Counted from the stretch's first letter, positions 51,602 to 62,835 are shown. The stretch is 64,000 nt of DNA from Marthasterias glacialis (GCA_911728455.2 OU452222.1:24542923-24606922), one strand, 5' to 3'. Notes: generated from the sequence alone by a model not told the origin. Made by a program: numbers and translations.

Positions 51602-51932
51602 CTACGACATGAAGTAATAATCCGACATCAGTACAGGGCAGTCATGGAACTCTGTAGTATAGTCATAATAAAGAACAGTCTCTTCTGGTTTGGAGCGCGT
51701 CCCACCCTCGATACCACACTGCTGAAGGGTCTTGTCTGGCATGAGAAGGCAGGACGCATCCCTGGATTTATCAGAGAAGACTCTCAGCTTAGTTGTTCCT
51801 AGATCCATTCGCTGTTTTATAATCTCAATAAGACCGTAGATTGTCAGATGGGCATGGACTACCACACTGAAATGGCCAGGGTAGGAACGGACAGTGTCAA
51901 ATGTGAGGAACTTCAGGAAGATGTAAACATAT
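51602..51932 (-). CDS. EF-hand gene final exon (C-terminal domain)
   Basis: From ATTTGCAG to a TAG at 51602-51604. 109 codons, starting YVYIFLKFLTFDTVRSYPGH and ending LMSDYYFMS. The pattern of strand, strand, helix (LIEIIKQRM), strand (KLRVFSD) and a LMPDKTLQQCGIEGG turn is reminiscent of a ubiquitin-like fold. That is inference from pattern only. Confidence 0.85.
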
Positions 51933-54900
51933 CTGCAAATCAGACAAACATGGGATAAATGTTGACAAATATTTTCACTTCAAACATGTCATCTTGGAAA
52001 AAAAATGGTCTGAAGTGAAGTAATGTAAGCAATGGATAATTAACCATTACTTCATTCTAATAATAATAATAATACGCAGTTTTTATATAGCGCTTTATCA
52101 CACCCTATGGGCGTCTCAGAGCGCTCAATATTTTTTTCCTGCGAGGTATGATGAGTTACGTTTTTGAAGTATGAGACCTGTTCCTTTACATAGCACCATG
52201 TAACGGTTTACAAGGTGCTGAGTGGCGCAATCTGCAGCCGATCAAACCAGGAACACCGGGGCGAGCCCCTTCTCTTTGCGATAAGTGTCACTGGGTTCTT
52301 TTACGTGCATTACACAACACACGGGACCAACGGCTTTACGTCCCATCCGAAGGACGAAGCAATAATGGTTAAGTGTCTTGCTTTAAAAGGACACAAGTGT
52401 CACGACCGGGACTCGAACCCACACTCTGCTGATCAGAGACACCAGAGCTTGAGTCCGGTATTCTTATCCGCTCGGCCACGACACGCCACAATGGTCATAT
52501 CAAACCCAACTCCTTTAATAGTGTCTATAATAATAATAACACTAATAATTATAACAATATTTAATATGCGCTTTATCAGGCCTCTCAAAGCACCTTAGAC
52601 TATTACAACCCCTGTACATTGGGCCCAAAGCATTCCTAAAACCAACTCCTTTGCAGTATGCAGCACCGACAGCCAAATCAGCACAATGGTTTCTAACCAT
52701 TCGCATCACCAATCTCTACCCTTCAGTAACTCAACACTGGAGTGTTTGGACTTGGATAAGACTGGTACACCTGGCCTATTGAATATGAGGATAAGCAATT
52801 TTTAGTTGGGCCTTTAGTCCCAAATCTTCCAAATCAGAAAACGTCCTGAATAAGAGGTTGGAGGGTTTGGGATATTTAGGGTTATTATTATTATTATATA
52901 TTTCTGGTAATGAAACCAAAGAAGCCTCATACATATAAGTGAACTTTATCACTGTAGCTCTCAAGCCTGAGGAAACCTGTAGATAAGGATGCTTGTCATG
53001 TGAACCAGAAACACCGGGGTAATTCCCCTACTCTTCCACGATAAGTGTTCTGGGTTCTTTTACGTGCACTACCAATCCTAGTACACGGGACCTACTGCTT
53101 AATGTCCCACCCGAAGGACAAAGCAATTATGGAAAAGTATCTTGCTCAAGGACACAAGTGCCGCGACCGGGATTCGAACCCACACTCTGCTGCCAACAAC
53201 ACCAGAACTTGAGTCCGGTGATCTTAACCGCTCGGCCACGACTCTCCACCAAATTATGATCTGAGGGTTAATTATGATCCAATTTTCCTGGAAGAAAGAG
53301 ACAGATGACTGCACCATGATGAATAAGGCTCATGTAGGACAGAATCTACTTACTTTGGATTTTTCTCAACTTGTGGTTTCCACAGGCCAAGCTTGCAGCA
53401 GGGGCACTCTTGAAGCTCCTCTTTAGTTATCGTCAATCGAGGGCGCTCTTCAACCGTTTCAGTCTCCTCATCCCTGCAAATCAAGACACACTAGATTTCA
53501 TATATGCTAAATATCTGAATATAGAACTAAATCTTGCCTCTGAGATTATGAAATCACAATTTTTTTTTTCTTCATAAAGTTTCAAACTCTGTGGTCTCTA
53601 ATTTGAGACTCAAACTAGAGCTCGTCACTTTAATTTTAAGCTCAAGTGGTTTTAGACATTCGCTCTTTAAAAGGTAAAACACAGGATTGTATTTATCCAA
53701 TCAGTCTGAAAGCTTACTGATTGTGAAGTAATTACCATTACCAATCTTCCAAAGAAATATTTCTGTCTGAAATACTGTCAAAGTCGAGAAAATAGGATTT
53801 GAAGACCCGATTTTAGTTTCGGTCGTAACAATCGAACATTAAGGCCGTATGTTTTTCACTACTTTCTCCGGACTCAGACAACGGAATGAGCCAAAATTTT
53901 TCGTTTTTCATTGAACCACACAAAGTAAGAACACTTCACTATCAGCAGTTTTCAAGGTGAGGGCTTCAAGAAAAATCTAGAAATGTTAAAGGGAGACAAG
54001 CCATCTGTTCACATTTCTCTTGAACTGGAATTTTCAGATGGTGGCAAACAAGATACCGGTAGTGAGTTCCAAAGTGCAACGGGGGTTGGGGTTGGGGTGG
54101 GGGTGGGGGGTTAGAAGAATATCTAAGAGGGACTGGCCTTTGTAACAGATCCTGGCCATTAATATGTCTGTCAGATGTTGGGGTTTTCTCAAACAGTCCC
54201 AAACTGAGTTAGTACTGAGTGGCAAATAAAATGAAAAATGACTTTATGGATCTGTGTTTTGTATTACAATACCTCATACATATTCATGATCGAGAGCCGA
54301 TTTCTCACTGGTCCATTTGGCATCACGTGCCAGATGCTGTATTCGCCAACAGGGTAAATACGCATTGCTTAGCTAAGTAGACTGTCGCATGTAACAGTCT
54401 ACTTCGCAATACACATGCGCTTTACGAAGCACCAATGGAACTGTTGCAAGTGAGTAGTGTACACGCGCAAACATCACCCTGGCTACATACACTTGCCAAT
54501 CCCCGTTTTTCTCGAGTTCAATGATCTCGAACAAGAGAAGAAATGAGGTATAAAACAACATGGTTTATCTTCCAGTAGGCGCTAATCCTCCAACATGTGT
54601 CCAATCAGAATGCTCAACGGGAGTGTGATAATAAAACCATATCATGCTCCCAGTAGTCTAATTGCACTCCGTGTATTGTGAGCAACTGCGCCCTGCTTCG
54701 TATATGGACAGTGCAAAATGACGTTCTAAAATTTGCGCGTTGAACGTTTTGCTCTTCATCAAATTACCCTCAAAGTTGTATTATCTCCCAGTTGACTGGA
54801 AGATAAATTCGTTATCACACTTGCACTCGTGGAATATGGGAAAATATAGCGCTTCTGCGTCCCATATTTTCCCTTATTCCACTCGCGCTGGTGTGATAAC

Positions 54901-57900
54901 TTATATTATATTGGGTGGACAGTCAATATTAGCTCCCCGCAGTATTGGAAGTTGCTCGGGAACCAGTTTCTCAACTTCCAGTACCTTCAGGAGCTAAAAT
55001 CATCTGTCCACCCCTCAAACAATTGTATATTGTTCTTCACACAATTCTGCAAAATTCCAAAAGAATTTTGAGTTTGGGAATTCTTAAGTTTTGCCATCAA
55101 ACCTTGAAAAGAATTTTGAGTTTGGGAATTCTGAAGTTTTGCCATCAAACCTTGAAAAATCTTACTTGAAATCGCCACAACTTACTCTTCTGTGAAGTTC
55201 AATCCTTTGGAGAATTCCACGTAGTCGATAGATTCACTTTTATCTCTGTCTAACTTCTTGGCCAAGACATGAAGCTCTAAAGCATTGCATGGAGCATCTA
55301 GATCCAACATCCCTACAGATGAAGTAGCCGTAAGTGAATGAAGACAATCAGGAGCGGTAGAATGATGAAAGAGATTAAAATAAAATTTTAGCCTGGAACA
55401 AAATAACATTGGTTCTGCATCATTACTTGTCATCAAGAGGTTTTGGTCTTTTTGTTGGCGGCAGCTGACGTGTATCGACGCCAACAAACGGGCGATGTTG
55501 AAAGACCCCATTCTGTAAACTCGGAATACTGGAATCAAGGTTGCCCAGACATTCCACTGCAGCTGTGCGCACACAGTACGCCCCACCGTGTATTGCCTGG
55601 TTTCATCCACAAAAACAGGACAGATAGCAATAAATATTTCGCAAATTTTTTGCTATTGTGCAGGCGTTACTGTGTAATCCCTGATTCCAGATGTATGTCC
55701 GTTTGTTCCAAGAAGAGGATTGTGAGACATATAGAGGCTTCCACCATTGTTCATTCATTGATTTTGGCTCAATGGAGGGAAAGTCAGAGTCAACCAGGGA
55801 TCCAGCCTTGGTTCCAATATTTAGTACCAATCAAAGGCCGTGGCACACAGCTGAGGTTTTGCAATTCACTGTGCATGAATTTGACATTTGCTCGGAAGAG
55901 AAAACAAAAATCATCAGTATCTCTGTTCTCTTGGCTTTGTCAAGTCAAGGTTTCTTTGTGCCAGCAGTAATCTCAAAGAAAAAGGATTCCGGCAATTTCG
56001 AGAAAATAATCCCGTCATGCTGGACAGGAAAAAAATGGAAGAATCCCGGCAGCAACTGGCTAAAAGGGACCTAAGAGGATATCCTCTGCTCTACAACGAC
56101 CCCGAGTTGCAGAGACAACATGACATAAAATGATTATAACATTCACAAAGAGTGTGCACACGTGTGTTTACATCAAAGATTATAGAGCGCCGTAGGCGCA
56201 AGATGGGGAACTGGGCCTTTATCTACTGTTGTTAGTGAACTACGCATGGGCGCCATTTCGGCAAGTGAATGCCTGTGTTTCCCATTGATAGCAATTGTCC
56301 TTGTCTACCCTGATCCGCACATTTCAGTGTTGTATCAATAGAGTCACTTGCCGAAATGGCGTCCAGCGATATTTCACATTTCAGCCAGGGTTGCCCATCT
56401 TGCGCCTACGGCACTCTATAATCTTTGGTTTACATGTAGTTCTGACCAATGGGCCTTTAACACAGCGTTACCTCTTCATCTTTGCATGCAGCCATGTTAT
56501 TTTTCAGCTATGTTTTTTTTGAGAAAAGGCACAGTGCAATATGCATGTGACAGTGTTTTGTAATGGAGAGGACAATAATTAAAGACTTAGCTACATGATC
56601 GGACATTGAAAGCTTTAAGAGATTGCATATCTCTCAATCCTTAGTAAGAATGCAGTCAAATAAAAACCAAGGTTCTGCGTTGGTTTCTACGAGACAACCT
56701 TCAGAGACCCGACAGCAGTAAAAGGTTTGACCTAAAATGCCCATAACAGCCACTACCTGCTGGAAGACTTGACCTATTTCCAACTCAACCAAACATGGTC
56801 AAAGTAAAACTCATGTCTGGAATTGACACTTTTAAGTATTTCCCTCATTAATATAGTAGATGAACATTTCCAAAAAAAACCACAATTTTTTTCTCATTTC
56901 TTTTAACAAACCAATATTTTTTTAATTGACATTCATTCATTTATTTAAACTGTCATGTTAAAAATATGAAAATTTGTTTCCAGTGTGCATAAAACAGTAA
57001 CAAGTTGTACCCCCGGTACATAAAGTAACAGAGATAAAAAAATAAATACCAAGAAACTATAAAAAATATGGACAGTTAAAAAGATCACAGATAAAAGATA
57101 GTAAAAATGGCCTACTTGTACCCAGAGTGGACATCAACAAACCAGGAACAAAAGAGAACAGGTGGGGGGGGCTATCTTTTGAATTCAGAGCTGAACAGGT
57201 GGCAAGCATTTGGCAAAAAAGACATTCTTAACCGCTTTGTGTTGGTGCATGGAGTACGGATTCTTCCTGATTTGTTGATGACCACTGAAGCGTAAAGCGG
57301 GTGAGTGGGATCTTCAGGGGCGGATCCAGAGGGGGGTGTGAGTGGCGCACGCCCCCCTGATTTTTCCTTCCGAAAAAAAAAAATCAAGATATCATCCCGC
57401 CCACTTGCAATGAGAAATAATCTTTCGACACTATACTACAATGTTCACTGTAATGTCAAACAATAAAAAGCGGGTAAAAAGACAATGTTCATGCTTTTCA
57501 GGACATTTGAGGGTGCTGTTGACAATGGTTGAGGGACATTTGAGGGCCCCGGACCCCACGCTGTTAGGGCTTCGCGCCACACGCTTGCAGTCGCCACAAC
57601 TTGCCTTCAATCATCATTTGCTGCTTGATCGGTAAATTTCACACCCCCCCTGTTTTGAAAATCCTGGATCCGCCCCTGTTCTTGCATCATTGCACGAAGC
57701 TTGGAGATTCAAAAATGCTGTGAACATATTGTGTTATTTGTAGTAATTACATTCATGATCTTTACCTGATTTAAACTCATCAAAGGTTAGTACGCCATCT
57801 CCGTTGAGGTCAAATCTTTTGAAGAGTTCAACAGCTTTGTGTTTATTACATGCAATCCATCGATCCATACGATCCAAGAAATTCTGATAGAGGTCAGTCT

Positions 57901-59534
57901 GTGATGTCATGAGGTCACATGCTTTCTCTAGCTTCTCCTAATAAAATGCAAGAACAAACGCCGTTAAATCCCACACACATACAATTTATTTTTCGAAGTG
58001 TGGCTTTCACATTTCAGTTTTTTTTTTTTTAATTGGTAAAGAATCAATTATCAGTACAGAAACTAGAAGGTGTGTCGTGGCCGAGCGGTTAAGAGCACAG
58101 GACTCAAGCTCTGGTGTTTCTGATCAGCAGAGTGTGGGTTCGAGTCCCGGTCGTGACACTTAAAAGCAAGGTCCTTAAAAGCAAGACACTTAACCATTAT
58201 TGCTTCGTCCTTCGGATGGGACGTAAAGCCGTTAGTCCCGTGTGTTGCACGGGAAAGAACCCAGTGCACTTTTCATAAAGAAAAGGGGTTTGCCCTGGTG
58301 TTTCTGGCATGGTCTGGCAGCAATATGCGCCACCTCACCTTGTATCCATTTCAAGGTGTTGTATTATGGTCGCTTTGTCTCATAAAATCATTCGTAACAA
58401 CCTCCGCTCCACCAGATTTGATAATTCGGCACCAGGAGTGTCATTTATGACAGTCATGGCGCATTATAAAAATGTATACAGTACTTTTATTACACTTTTT
58501 AAAATTCCAGTAAAACACTGTAGATGTTTGATTGCTGTTAGTCAACCATATAAATAATTGCTGATTAAGGGGTGTGGACAACTAAGGGTAAGGTTAAAAA
58601 AAAATTCAAAAATAGCAGATTTACACATAACTTTCACAGTATAACGATGGTCACGGTGGAAAACTTTCCTTGAAATATTTTTGCCTGAAATGCTTACTAA
58701 TTTTTGAAAAACAATAATGAGTAAAACGATTAGTTTTTATCTCACAAGACAAAAAACTAGACGTTTGAGAAACAGTGAAAACATTTCCTTTTTCACTTTT
58801 TTCTTGTGACTCTGGCGACCGACTGTACATAAACTTTAACAGGTTTGATATTTTATGTATATATGTTGGGTCCCATGAAATGTGAATACTGGTCTTTGAC
58901 CATGCTGACAACTGCCAAAGCTTTCCATATAGATAGTTCCCAATATGATGTAAATCGGCCATCTTTACAGGCAATTTGGAACACACGGTCGTGCGTTTCG
59001 CGTAAGAATGACGTGCAGCACGCGCGCATTTCACGAAACTCATCGCTCGACTGGTTAGTGAACAACGCTGCTGCGTTTAATCATTTAAGCGCTTGATGCG
59101 CCTGCGAGCCAAAATGCAATTTGCCCGCAAAGATGGCGTCTTTTGGGAACTGTCTATTGTGCTTCAGGATTACATGTACATCTTTCTGGTAATGAAACCA
59201 AGGGACCCTCAAAAATAACTTGCACTTTAACCCCTAGGCCTGAAGATACCAGTGTAGAGAAGATGTTGAAGAAATGCCAGTTTTAGATGTGGCAGGAAAA
59301 CCCCAAATGGGGAAAACCAACGCAATCAGGTAGGGACTGGAAACCCAATCTACATGCAAGGCTCCAGTCAGGGATTTGAACCGGGGTCCACAGAGGTGAA
59401 AGGCAGGGACAGAAACCACTGAGCCAACCTGAATGTAACTTGTAACAGTTCAATTTGCTCACCTTGGCCTTTTCTGCTTTGCTGACTTTCTTCTTAGCTT
59501 TGCCTTTCTTTTTCTTTCCTTTCTTCAGCGGCAT
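51602..59534 (-). CDS. Two-EF-hand protein with Lys-rich N-terminus and compact C-terminal domain, five exons, about 273 residues
   Basis: Exons 59463-59534, 57766-57937, 55186-55312, 53354-53473 and 51602-51932 join with consistent phases. Residues 1-24 are MPLKKGKKKKGKAKKKVSKA and EKAK. EF-hand 1 has the loop DLNGDGVLTFDE and EF-hand 2 the loop DRDKSESIDYVE. Both have acidic or oxygen-bearing residues at positions 1, 3, 5, 9 and 12, so both should bind calcium. Next come a charged linker and ECPCCKLGLWKP, a Cys cluster. Last is a domain of roughly 100 residues (YVYIFLKFLTFDTVRSYPGH to the end) with alternating strands and one helix, possibly ubiquitin-like. Orthologues are likely, but I cannot name one. 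A lysine-rich start is common in ciliary proteins; a ciliary role is only a guess. Confidence 0.85.
52060..52488 (-). mobile_element. SINE family A, minus strand, tail type 2
   Basis: On the minus strand: TGGCGTGTCGTGGCCGAGCG (head), GTGGGTTCGAGTCCCGGTCG (B box), TTAAGCAAGACACTTAACCA, TTCGGATGGGACGTAAAGCC. The tail is GAGACGCCCATAGGGTGTGA, TAAAGCGCTATATAAAAACT, GCGTATTATTATTATT. This is the most complete copy. Confidence 0.85.
52530..52620 (-). mobile_element. SINE/LINE tail fragment
   Basis: Minus strand: GGTGCTTTGAGAGGCCTGAT, AAAGCGCATATTAAATATTG, followed by TTATTA repeats. Tail-only fragment related to tail type 2. Confidence 0.5.
52998..53249 (-). mobile_element. SINE family A, minus strand, 3'-truncated
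   Basis: Minus strand: GAGAGTCGTGGCCGAGCGGT, GTGGGTTCGAATCCCGGTCG, CTTGAGCAAGATACTTTTCC, TTCGGGTGGGACATTAAGCA, then AACCCAGAACACTTATCG and a cut end. Lies in the intron next to the exon at 53354-53473. Confidence 0.78.
53354..53473 (-). CDS. EF-hand gene exon 4 (Cys-rich linker)
   Basis: From GATTTGCAG to AA|GTAAGT. Encodes DEETETVEERPRLTITKEEL and then QECPCCKLGLWKPQVEKNP. The three cysteines in CPCC could bind a metal or form disulphides. Phases agree on both sides. Confidence 0.82.
54565..54910. mobile_element. Repeat family E, copy 2, ending in a palindrome
   Basis: CGCTAATCCTCCAACATGTG, CGGGAGTGTGATAATAAAAC and TGGACAGTGCAAAATGACGT match 26835-27150. The right part (54802-54906) is a palindrome: ATAAATTCGTTATCACACTT ... 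GCGCTGGTGTGATAACTTAT. Confidence 0.6.
54913..55013. repeat. Palindrome GGGTGGACAGTCAATATTAG
   Basis: The left arm GGGTGGACAGTCAATATTAG CTCC pairs with the right arm GGAGCTAAAATCATCTGTCC ACCC. The inner parts AGTATTGGAAGTTG and CAACTTCCAGTAC also pair. About 45-bp arms, directly adjacent to the family E palindrome. Confidence 0.75.
55045..55160. repeat. Short tandem duplication (AAAAGAATTTTGAGTTTGGG)
   Basis: A roughly 54-base unit (AAAAGAATTTTGAGTTTGGG, AATTCTTAAGTTTTGCCATC, AAACCTTG) occurs twice, with a third partial unit. It lies about 25-140 bases downstream (minus sense) of the donor of the EF-hand 2 exon. Confidence 0.75.
55186..55312 (-). CDS. EF-hand gene exon 3 (EF-hand 2)
   Basis: From ATCTGTAG to GA|GTAAGT. 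Encodes MLDLDAPCNALELHVLAKKL followed by DRDKSESIDYVEFSKGLNFT. The donor splits a Glu codon (phase 2) and matches the next exon. Reading through gives an immediate stop. Confidence 0.86.
55665..56070 (+). mobile_element. Dispersed repeat family L, copy 2
   Basis: TTCCACCATTGTTCATTCAT, GAGGTTTTGCAATTCACTGT, GACATTTGCTCGGAAGAGAA, TCTGTTCTCTTGGCTTTGTC, GGTTTCTTTGTGCCAGCAGT and CCCGGCAGCAACTGGCTAAA. Same order as 16735-17150 reversed. Confidence 0.6.
56169..56432. mobile_element. Foldback element F (about 260 bp)
   Basis: The left arm TTTACATCAAAGATTATAGA then GCGCCGTAGGCGCAAGATGG pairs with the right arm CCCATCTTGCGCCTACGGCA then CTCTATAATCTTTGGTTTAC. The inner motif GCCATTTCGGCAAGTGA also recurs inverted at about 56343 (TCACTTGCCGAAATGGC). 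No ORF. Confidence 0.75.
57315..57678. mobile_element. hAT-like non-autonomous element (CAGGGGCGGATCCAG ends)
   Basis: Left end CAGGGGCGGATCCAG, right end CTGGATCCGCCCCTG: a 15-bp perfect terminal inverted repeat of the CAGGGGCGGA type usual for hAT elements. The flanks show no clear 8-bp target duplication. The interior has GGGCCCCGGACCCCACGCTG and no transposase. Confidence 0.75.
57766..57937 (-). CDS. EF-hand gene exon 2 (EF-hand 1)
   Basis: From TATTAG to CAG|GTAAAG. Encodes EKLEKACDLMTSQTDLYQNF, then a helix, then FKRFDLNGDGVLTFDEFKS, a full EF-hand. Not visible as a long ORF. Phase 0 in, phase 1 out. Confidence 0.86.
58072..58478 (+). mobile_element. SINE family A, plus strand, tail type 1
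   Basis: GTGTCGTGGCCGAGCGGTTA, GTGGGTTCGAGTCCCGGTCG, AAGCAAGACACTTAACCATT and TTCGGATGGGACGTAAAGCC. The tail is AGGAGTGTCATTTATGACAG then TCATGGCGCATTATAAAAAT. A short internal duplication (TCCTTAAAAGCAAG) is present. Confidence 0.82.
58640..58755. repeat. Foldback element A, fragment
   Basis: CTTTCCTTGAAATATTTTTG, CCTGAAATGCTTACTAATTT and TATCTCACAAGACAAAAAAC resemble the middle of element A at 50055-50150. No ends are present. Confidence 0.4.
58931..59156. mobile_element. Foldback element G (about 225 bp)
   Basis: Left AGATAGTTCCCAATATGATG, GGCCATCTTTACAGGCAA; right TTGCCCGCAAAGATGGCGTC, TTTTGGGAACTGTCTA. Terminal arms of about 40 bp. A single related end occurs at 13215-13250 (GTTCCCGACAGACGCCATCT). 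Confidence 0.62.
59463..59534 (-). CDS. EF-hand gene coding exon 1
   Basis: 24 codons, MPLKKGKKKKGKAKKKVSKA then EKAK, with donor AAG|GTGAGC (phase 0). The ATG is the only one near a good acceptor (CTGTATTGCAG, exon edge at 59559), which leaves a 25-base 5' UTR part within this exon. Confidence 0.82.
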
Positions 59535-59559
59535 GGTTGTTGATTAACTTCCAAGTGAA

Positions 59560-62132
59560 CTGCAATACAGAATGACGATTATAGGTGATTTGACTTTTTT
59601 TGATTTTTAAAAGTTTCACGGTACTTTTCATCTTCAGTGGCAACCGGCATGATCATGACTAGGTTAGGAATGTGTGAGAGCCTATCTCTGCTTGAAAGAA
59701 CCCAGGAAAATAACGTTGACTTGGTGGGTTAAGTTTAGTCTCTGCAACCTCTACCACTCTCACTCTGATCCACATTTTCTTCACTGAACCTTTTGTACTA
59801 CATACAGAACCACAGAATGCACTCCATTGGTCTTTTACTGGCTTTGTTTAAAGGGTCTCTGAAATAGAGATTTCTTAGGAACATATTTTGTGCTACTTTC
59901 TTATCCCCTTTGGTGTATGAAAACTAATTGACATCCCTTTTTGGTTAATTTGATTGAAAAGTGCACTTTTTTAAACATTTAAAATTGTCCATGCCTTTCC
60001 GGACAACTGGGGGCGCGGTTGCCGTGATGTCATTTTCAGGGAGGCACTCTGGTTTTCTGTTAGAAATTCATGAAATTGTGAACCCCAAAGTTTGCTTATT
60101 GAAAGCATCTGTGAGAAAAGTTTGCTCAAATCCGCTTACTGCAATGAATTGACACAACAACGAATCACTACACAAAATAACGTTTATGACCGCCCAATAT
60201 CCTAAATTCTGTCAACTTTGTGTGCATTATATGAACTAATTGCAACACTGAAGTTTCTGCCTGATATGACATCACACTTTTGCTCATGAATGGAAATTGC
60301 ATTAACATTACAAAAAATGCACCAAAATACCATTGAAAATGACAAAATGAAAATTGAAAATAAGGTTAAATTGGACCCAATGGTGCCTTTCCAAGGATTG
60401 CATGTAAAACAATGGACCCTTTAAAAACTATGCCTTTGACTGCAATACCTGTGTTTCTCTATTCCAGGCATGCAGCTGCACTTTAACAAAGAGGAGAGTG
60501 ACAAAAACACCAAGACTTTGTACTGTATTTTTTCCACTTTCAGTGGCACAGCTTAACAACCAAAAACGAGAAAATCGACTGGTAAGCCGAAAAGTTGTTT
60601 GTGCCTGCTATTCAAATCCAATTTGAGTTCCCCATACTCCTTCCATGTAGGCCTACTGCCTAACTCTGGAATTCCTCACTATACTGCCCCCAACATTCTA
60701 CAGCCTTAAGCTCAAGAGATTCAATTCAAGGTGCTTGTGGCACTCCATCTACCACTAACATTTTAAAAAGACCACATGTGATGGTAAAAGATATGGCTCA
60801 TGGGTACCTTTGGAGTTGCAAAAACAGCCATAGAACAACTGTACCTTTTTGCTGCTTTAGTAATTTATATAAATAATACAGAAAGCATAGATCCTTAGCC
60901 CTCAGGGAGCTAACCAAGTATACTCCCAGACGACATAATTATGATTAAAGGGGCTGTGTTGTCATGACTGTAGCAGACCCATGGCTGTGCACGGAAATAT
61001 GAACTCTTACAGAGCACTGCACATGCACGCGCTTGCAATAAAATCACAAAAGGTGGCTTCTTTGTCAAACTGTGATGTGACCGCGTGCGTAGCAACTCCA
61101 TAAATTTACTGATATAATCATGACGACAAAGCGCCTTTATGTCAAGTGAGGGGGCACTAATCTTCCACTAGAGAGCAGACGACGAGCCCAGAGCATCATA
61201 TTGCCATGTGGAATAGTCTGGTCCCCGTAATTCTACATACTATCCTCGAATCCCAACACAATCTTCAGAAGATCTACAGCATTCAGTTTCCTAGTACCAA
61301 TCCGTATGCATTCAGGTATATCATTCAAGCCCAGAACAATCCCACTCTGGAAACTCCATCCCAGCTACGGTACACACTGCACTCAGCTCAGTCTTAATGC
61401 ATCTAAGACTGGATTGCTCATGATGGCGTCCTAAAATAAAGCCCCCGACTCCACTGTTGTGTAAATTATTTTCCTGAAATTTTGCCTCCATACACGTAGG
61501 CCTACACACTCTGTAATGCTTTAAGTCTACACTGGTCCAGACATCTGCACGCCAAGTAAATTGATGAGTACATCCAATTTGACACACTGTCGTTTAGCAG
61601 TAGGATAAGAGGAAGATTGTAATGGAAAAAAAAAATAGATTTAAGGGAGTAGGGGCAAGATATTGTGTCAAAAAAGCTAATAATATTTGCTGCTCCAGGC
61701 ATTATCTATCTACATTGTATTTCGTAATTTTCTCTTGTATTTTGTAAATAATAGACTCTCTTCACTCCTTACACTTAGATTCACGCTGCTGTCTGGCTGA
61801 GCTGGACTACCTTCCGCGCTTTGGCACTATTTATGGGGCTAGAACAGATGCATTTTTCTTTTTTGTAAGTTTTAGAATTTAGGTTACGTTTAAAATTGTA
61901 TTGTTTGCTGATTGTGATTAATTAACGTACTGAAAATGGGTCCAGTGTCCAGCTGCTGGTACTGGGACTAGGGGTAAATAAACAACCAACCATGCTTATT
62001 AAACTAACAACATCCAACTCTTAAAAAAAAGTCAGTTATTCACAACTGGATTTCAACACAAAGTTTGTTGTACACCCTAAGAATAATGTGATAAACAAAC
62101 TTTTTAGATTACAAATAAATAAAATAGCGTAC
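59560..62132. other. Probable 5' intron of the EF-hand gene, no coding exon seen
   Basis: Between the acceptor at 59560 and the suggested non-coding exon at 62133. Short chance ORFs only (for example 61206-61397 and 61321-61587). No repeat could be matched to others in the window. Confidence 0.35.
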
Positions 62133-62230
62133 CTGAATCCAATGACAACAACAAGCAGTCTGGTCTACAACCCGCCAGTCGTTTATTCACACGTACATAA
62201 CTCATCGCGATTAGCGAGGCAGAAGTAAGA
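62133..62230 (-). other. Probable non-coding first exon of the EF-hand gene
   Basis: The minus strand has a good donor, TTCAG|GTACGC, at 62133. It could splice to the acceptor at 59560, directly upstream of the EF-hand start codon. Upstream are GC-richer bases (CGCGCCCTCTCTTGACGG on the plus strand near 62241), unlike the AT-rich surroundings. The upstream edge is a guess, and no transcript evidence is available. Confidence 0.35.
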
Positions 62231-62409
62231 CCACAAATGAAGCGCGCCCTCTCTTGACGGTGGTTGTATTTTATTTTCTTAAAATAATATAAGGTAAAAT
62301 AAAATGTGTTAGTTTAAAAAGAAACGTACTCTACGTTCCGCATCTTGTTCAGGACGGGATCATTTGGACAAGAGGAGAACAACCGTGACCCTACCTGACC
62401 CCATAGCTG

Positions 62410-62835
62410 CTGAAAAACTAGAGGTAGTTTGCAAGACACTTGCACTATTCATGGATCCCCTCTATCAGTTACCAGAACATACAATATCTAAGAGTCACTA
62501 TCTGCAATAACATCAACAGAGACGTGATGTGGTATGAGGCTGGACTAAGATCTCTAAACTGGCAAACCCTAGAATCTAGAAGAGAAAGACTCACTATTCA
62601 GTTCCCTGCTTAAGTTTTATTTGGTTTATTTTTTGTCCAATCATCAACTCAAATACGTCAGTAAATACACTGATCTTCAATCATCTTTTTGCTAGGACCC
62701 TAAGCCTTAAGAACACATTTATTCGTGTATTTCCTTGTGTTTGGAGTAGACTACCTCCTAATGTTAAAGATGCCCTCACCTTAGAGTCATTTAGGACCCT
62801 AGCCTTAATAACACATCTAGTCATGTATTTCCTCG
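62410..62835 (+). pseudogene. Decayed LINE fragment (reverse-transcriptase C-terminal region)
   Basis: One plus-strand frame reads ITICNNINRDVMWYEAGLRS and then LNWQTLESRRERLTIQF, like the GL.SL..RR..L...F segment near the end of LINE polyproteins. Further on, in other frames, RLPPNVKDALTLESFRTLAL resembles the LP..I....TLESFK..L motif that closes such proteins. Frameshifts and stops show that it is dead. Confidence 0.5.

Noticed and set aside
52215-52598. 127-residue plus-strand ORF, and similar ORFs near 11053, 12279 and 58063
   Set aside because: They lie within SINE family A. The recurring peptide (MVKCLA..GHKCHDRDSNPHSAD) is the antisense translation of the tRNA-like head, not a gene family.
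58072-58160. tRNA-Leu gene
   Set aside because: The A and B boxes are present but the cloverleaf pairing is decayed, and the sequence continues into a SINE body found at six other places.
59283-59461. Continuation of the Lys-rich EF-hand start ORF beyond 59463
   Set aside because: A clean donor (AAG|GTGAGC) ends the exon, and the following residues do not connect to the EF-hands, whereas splicing to 57937 does in phase.
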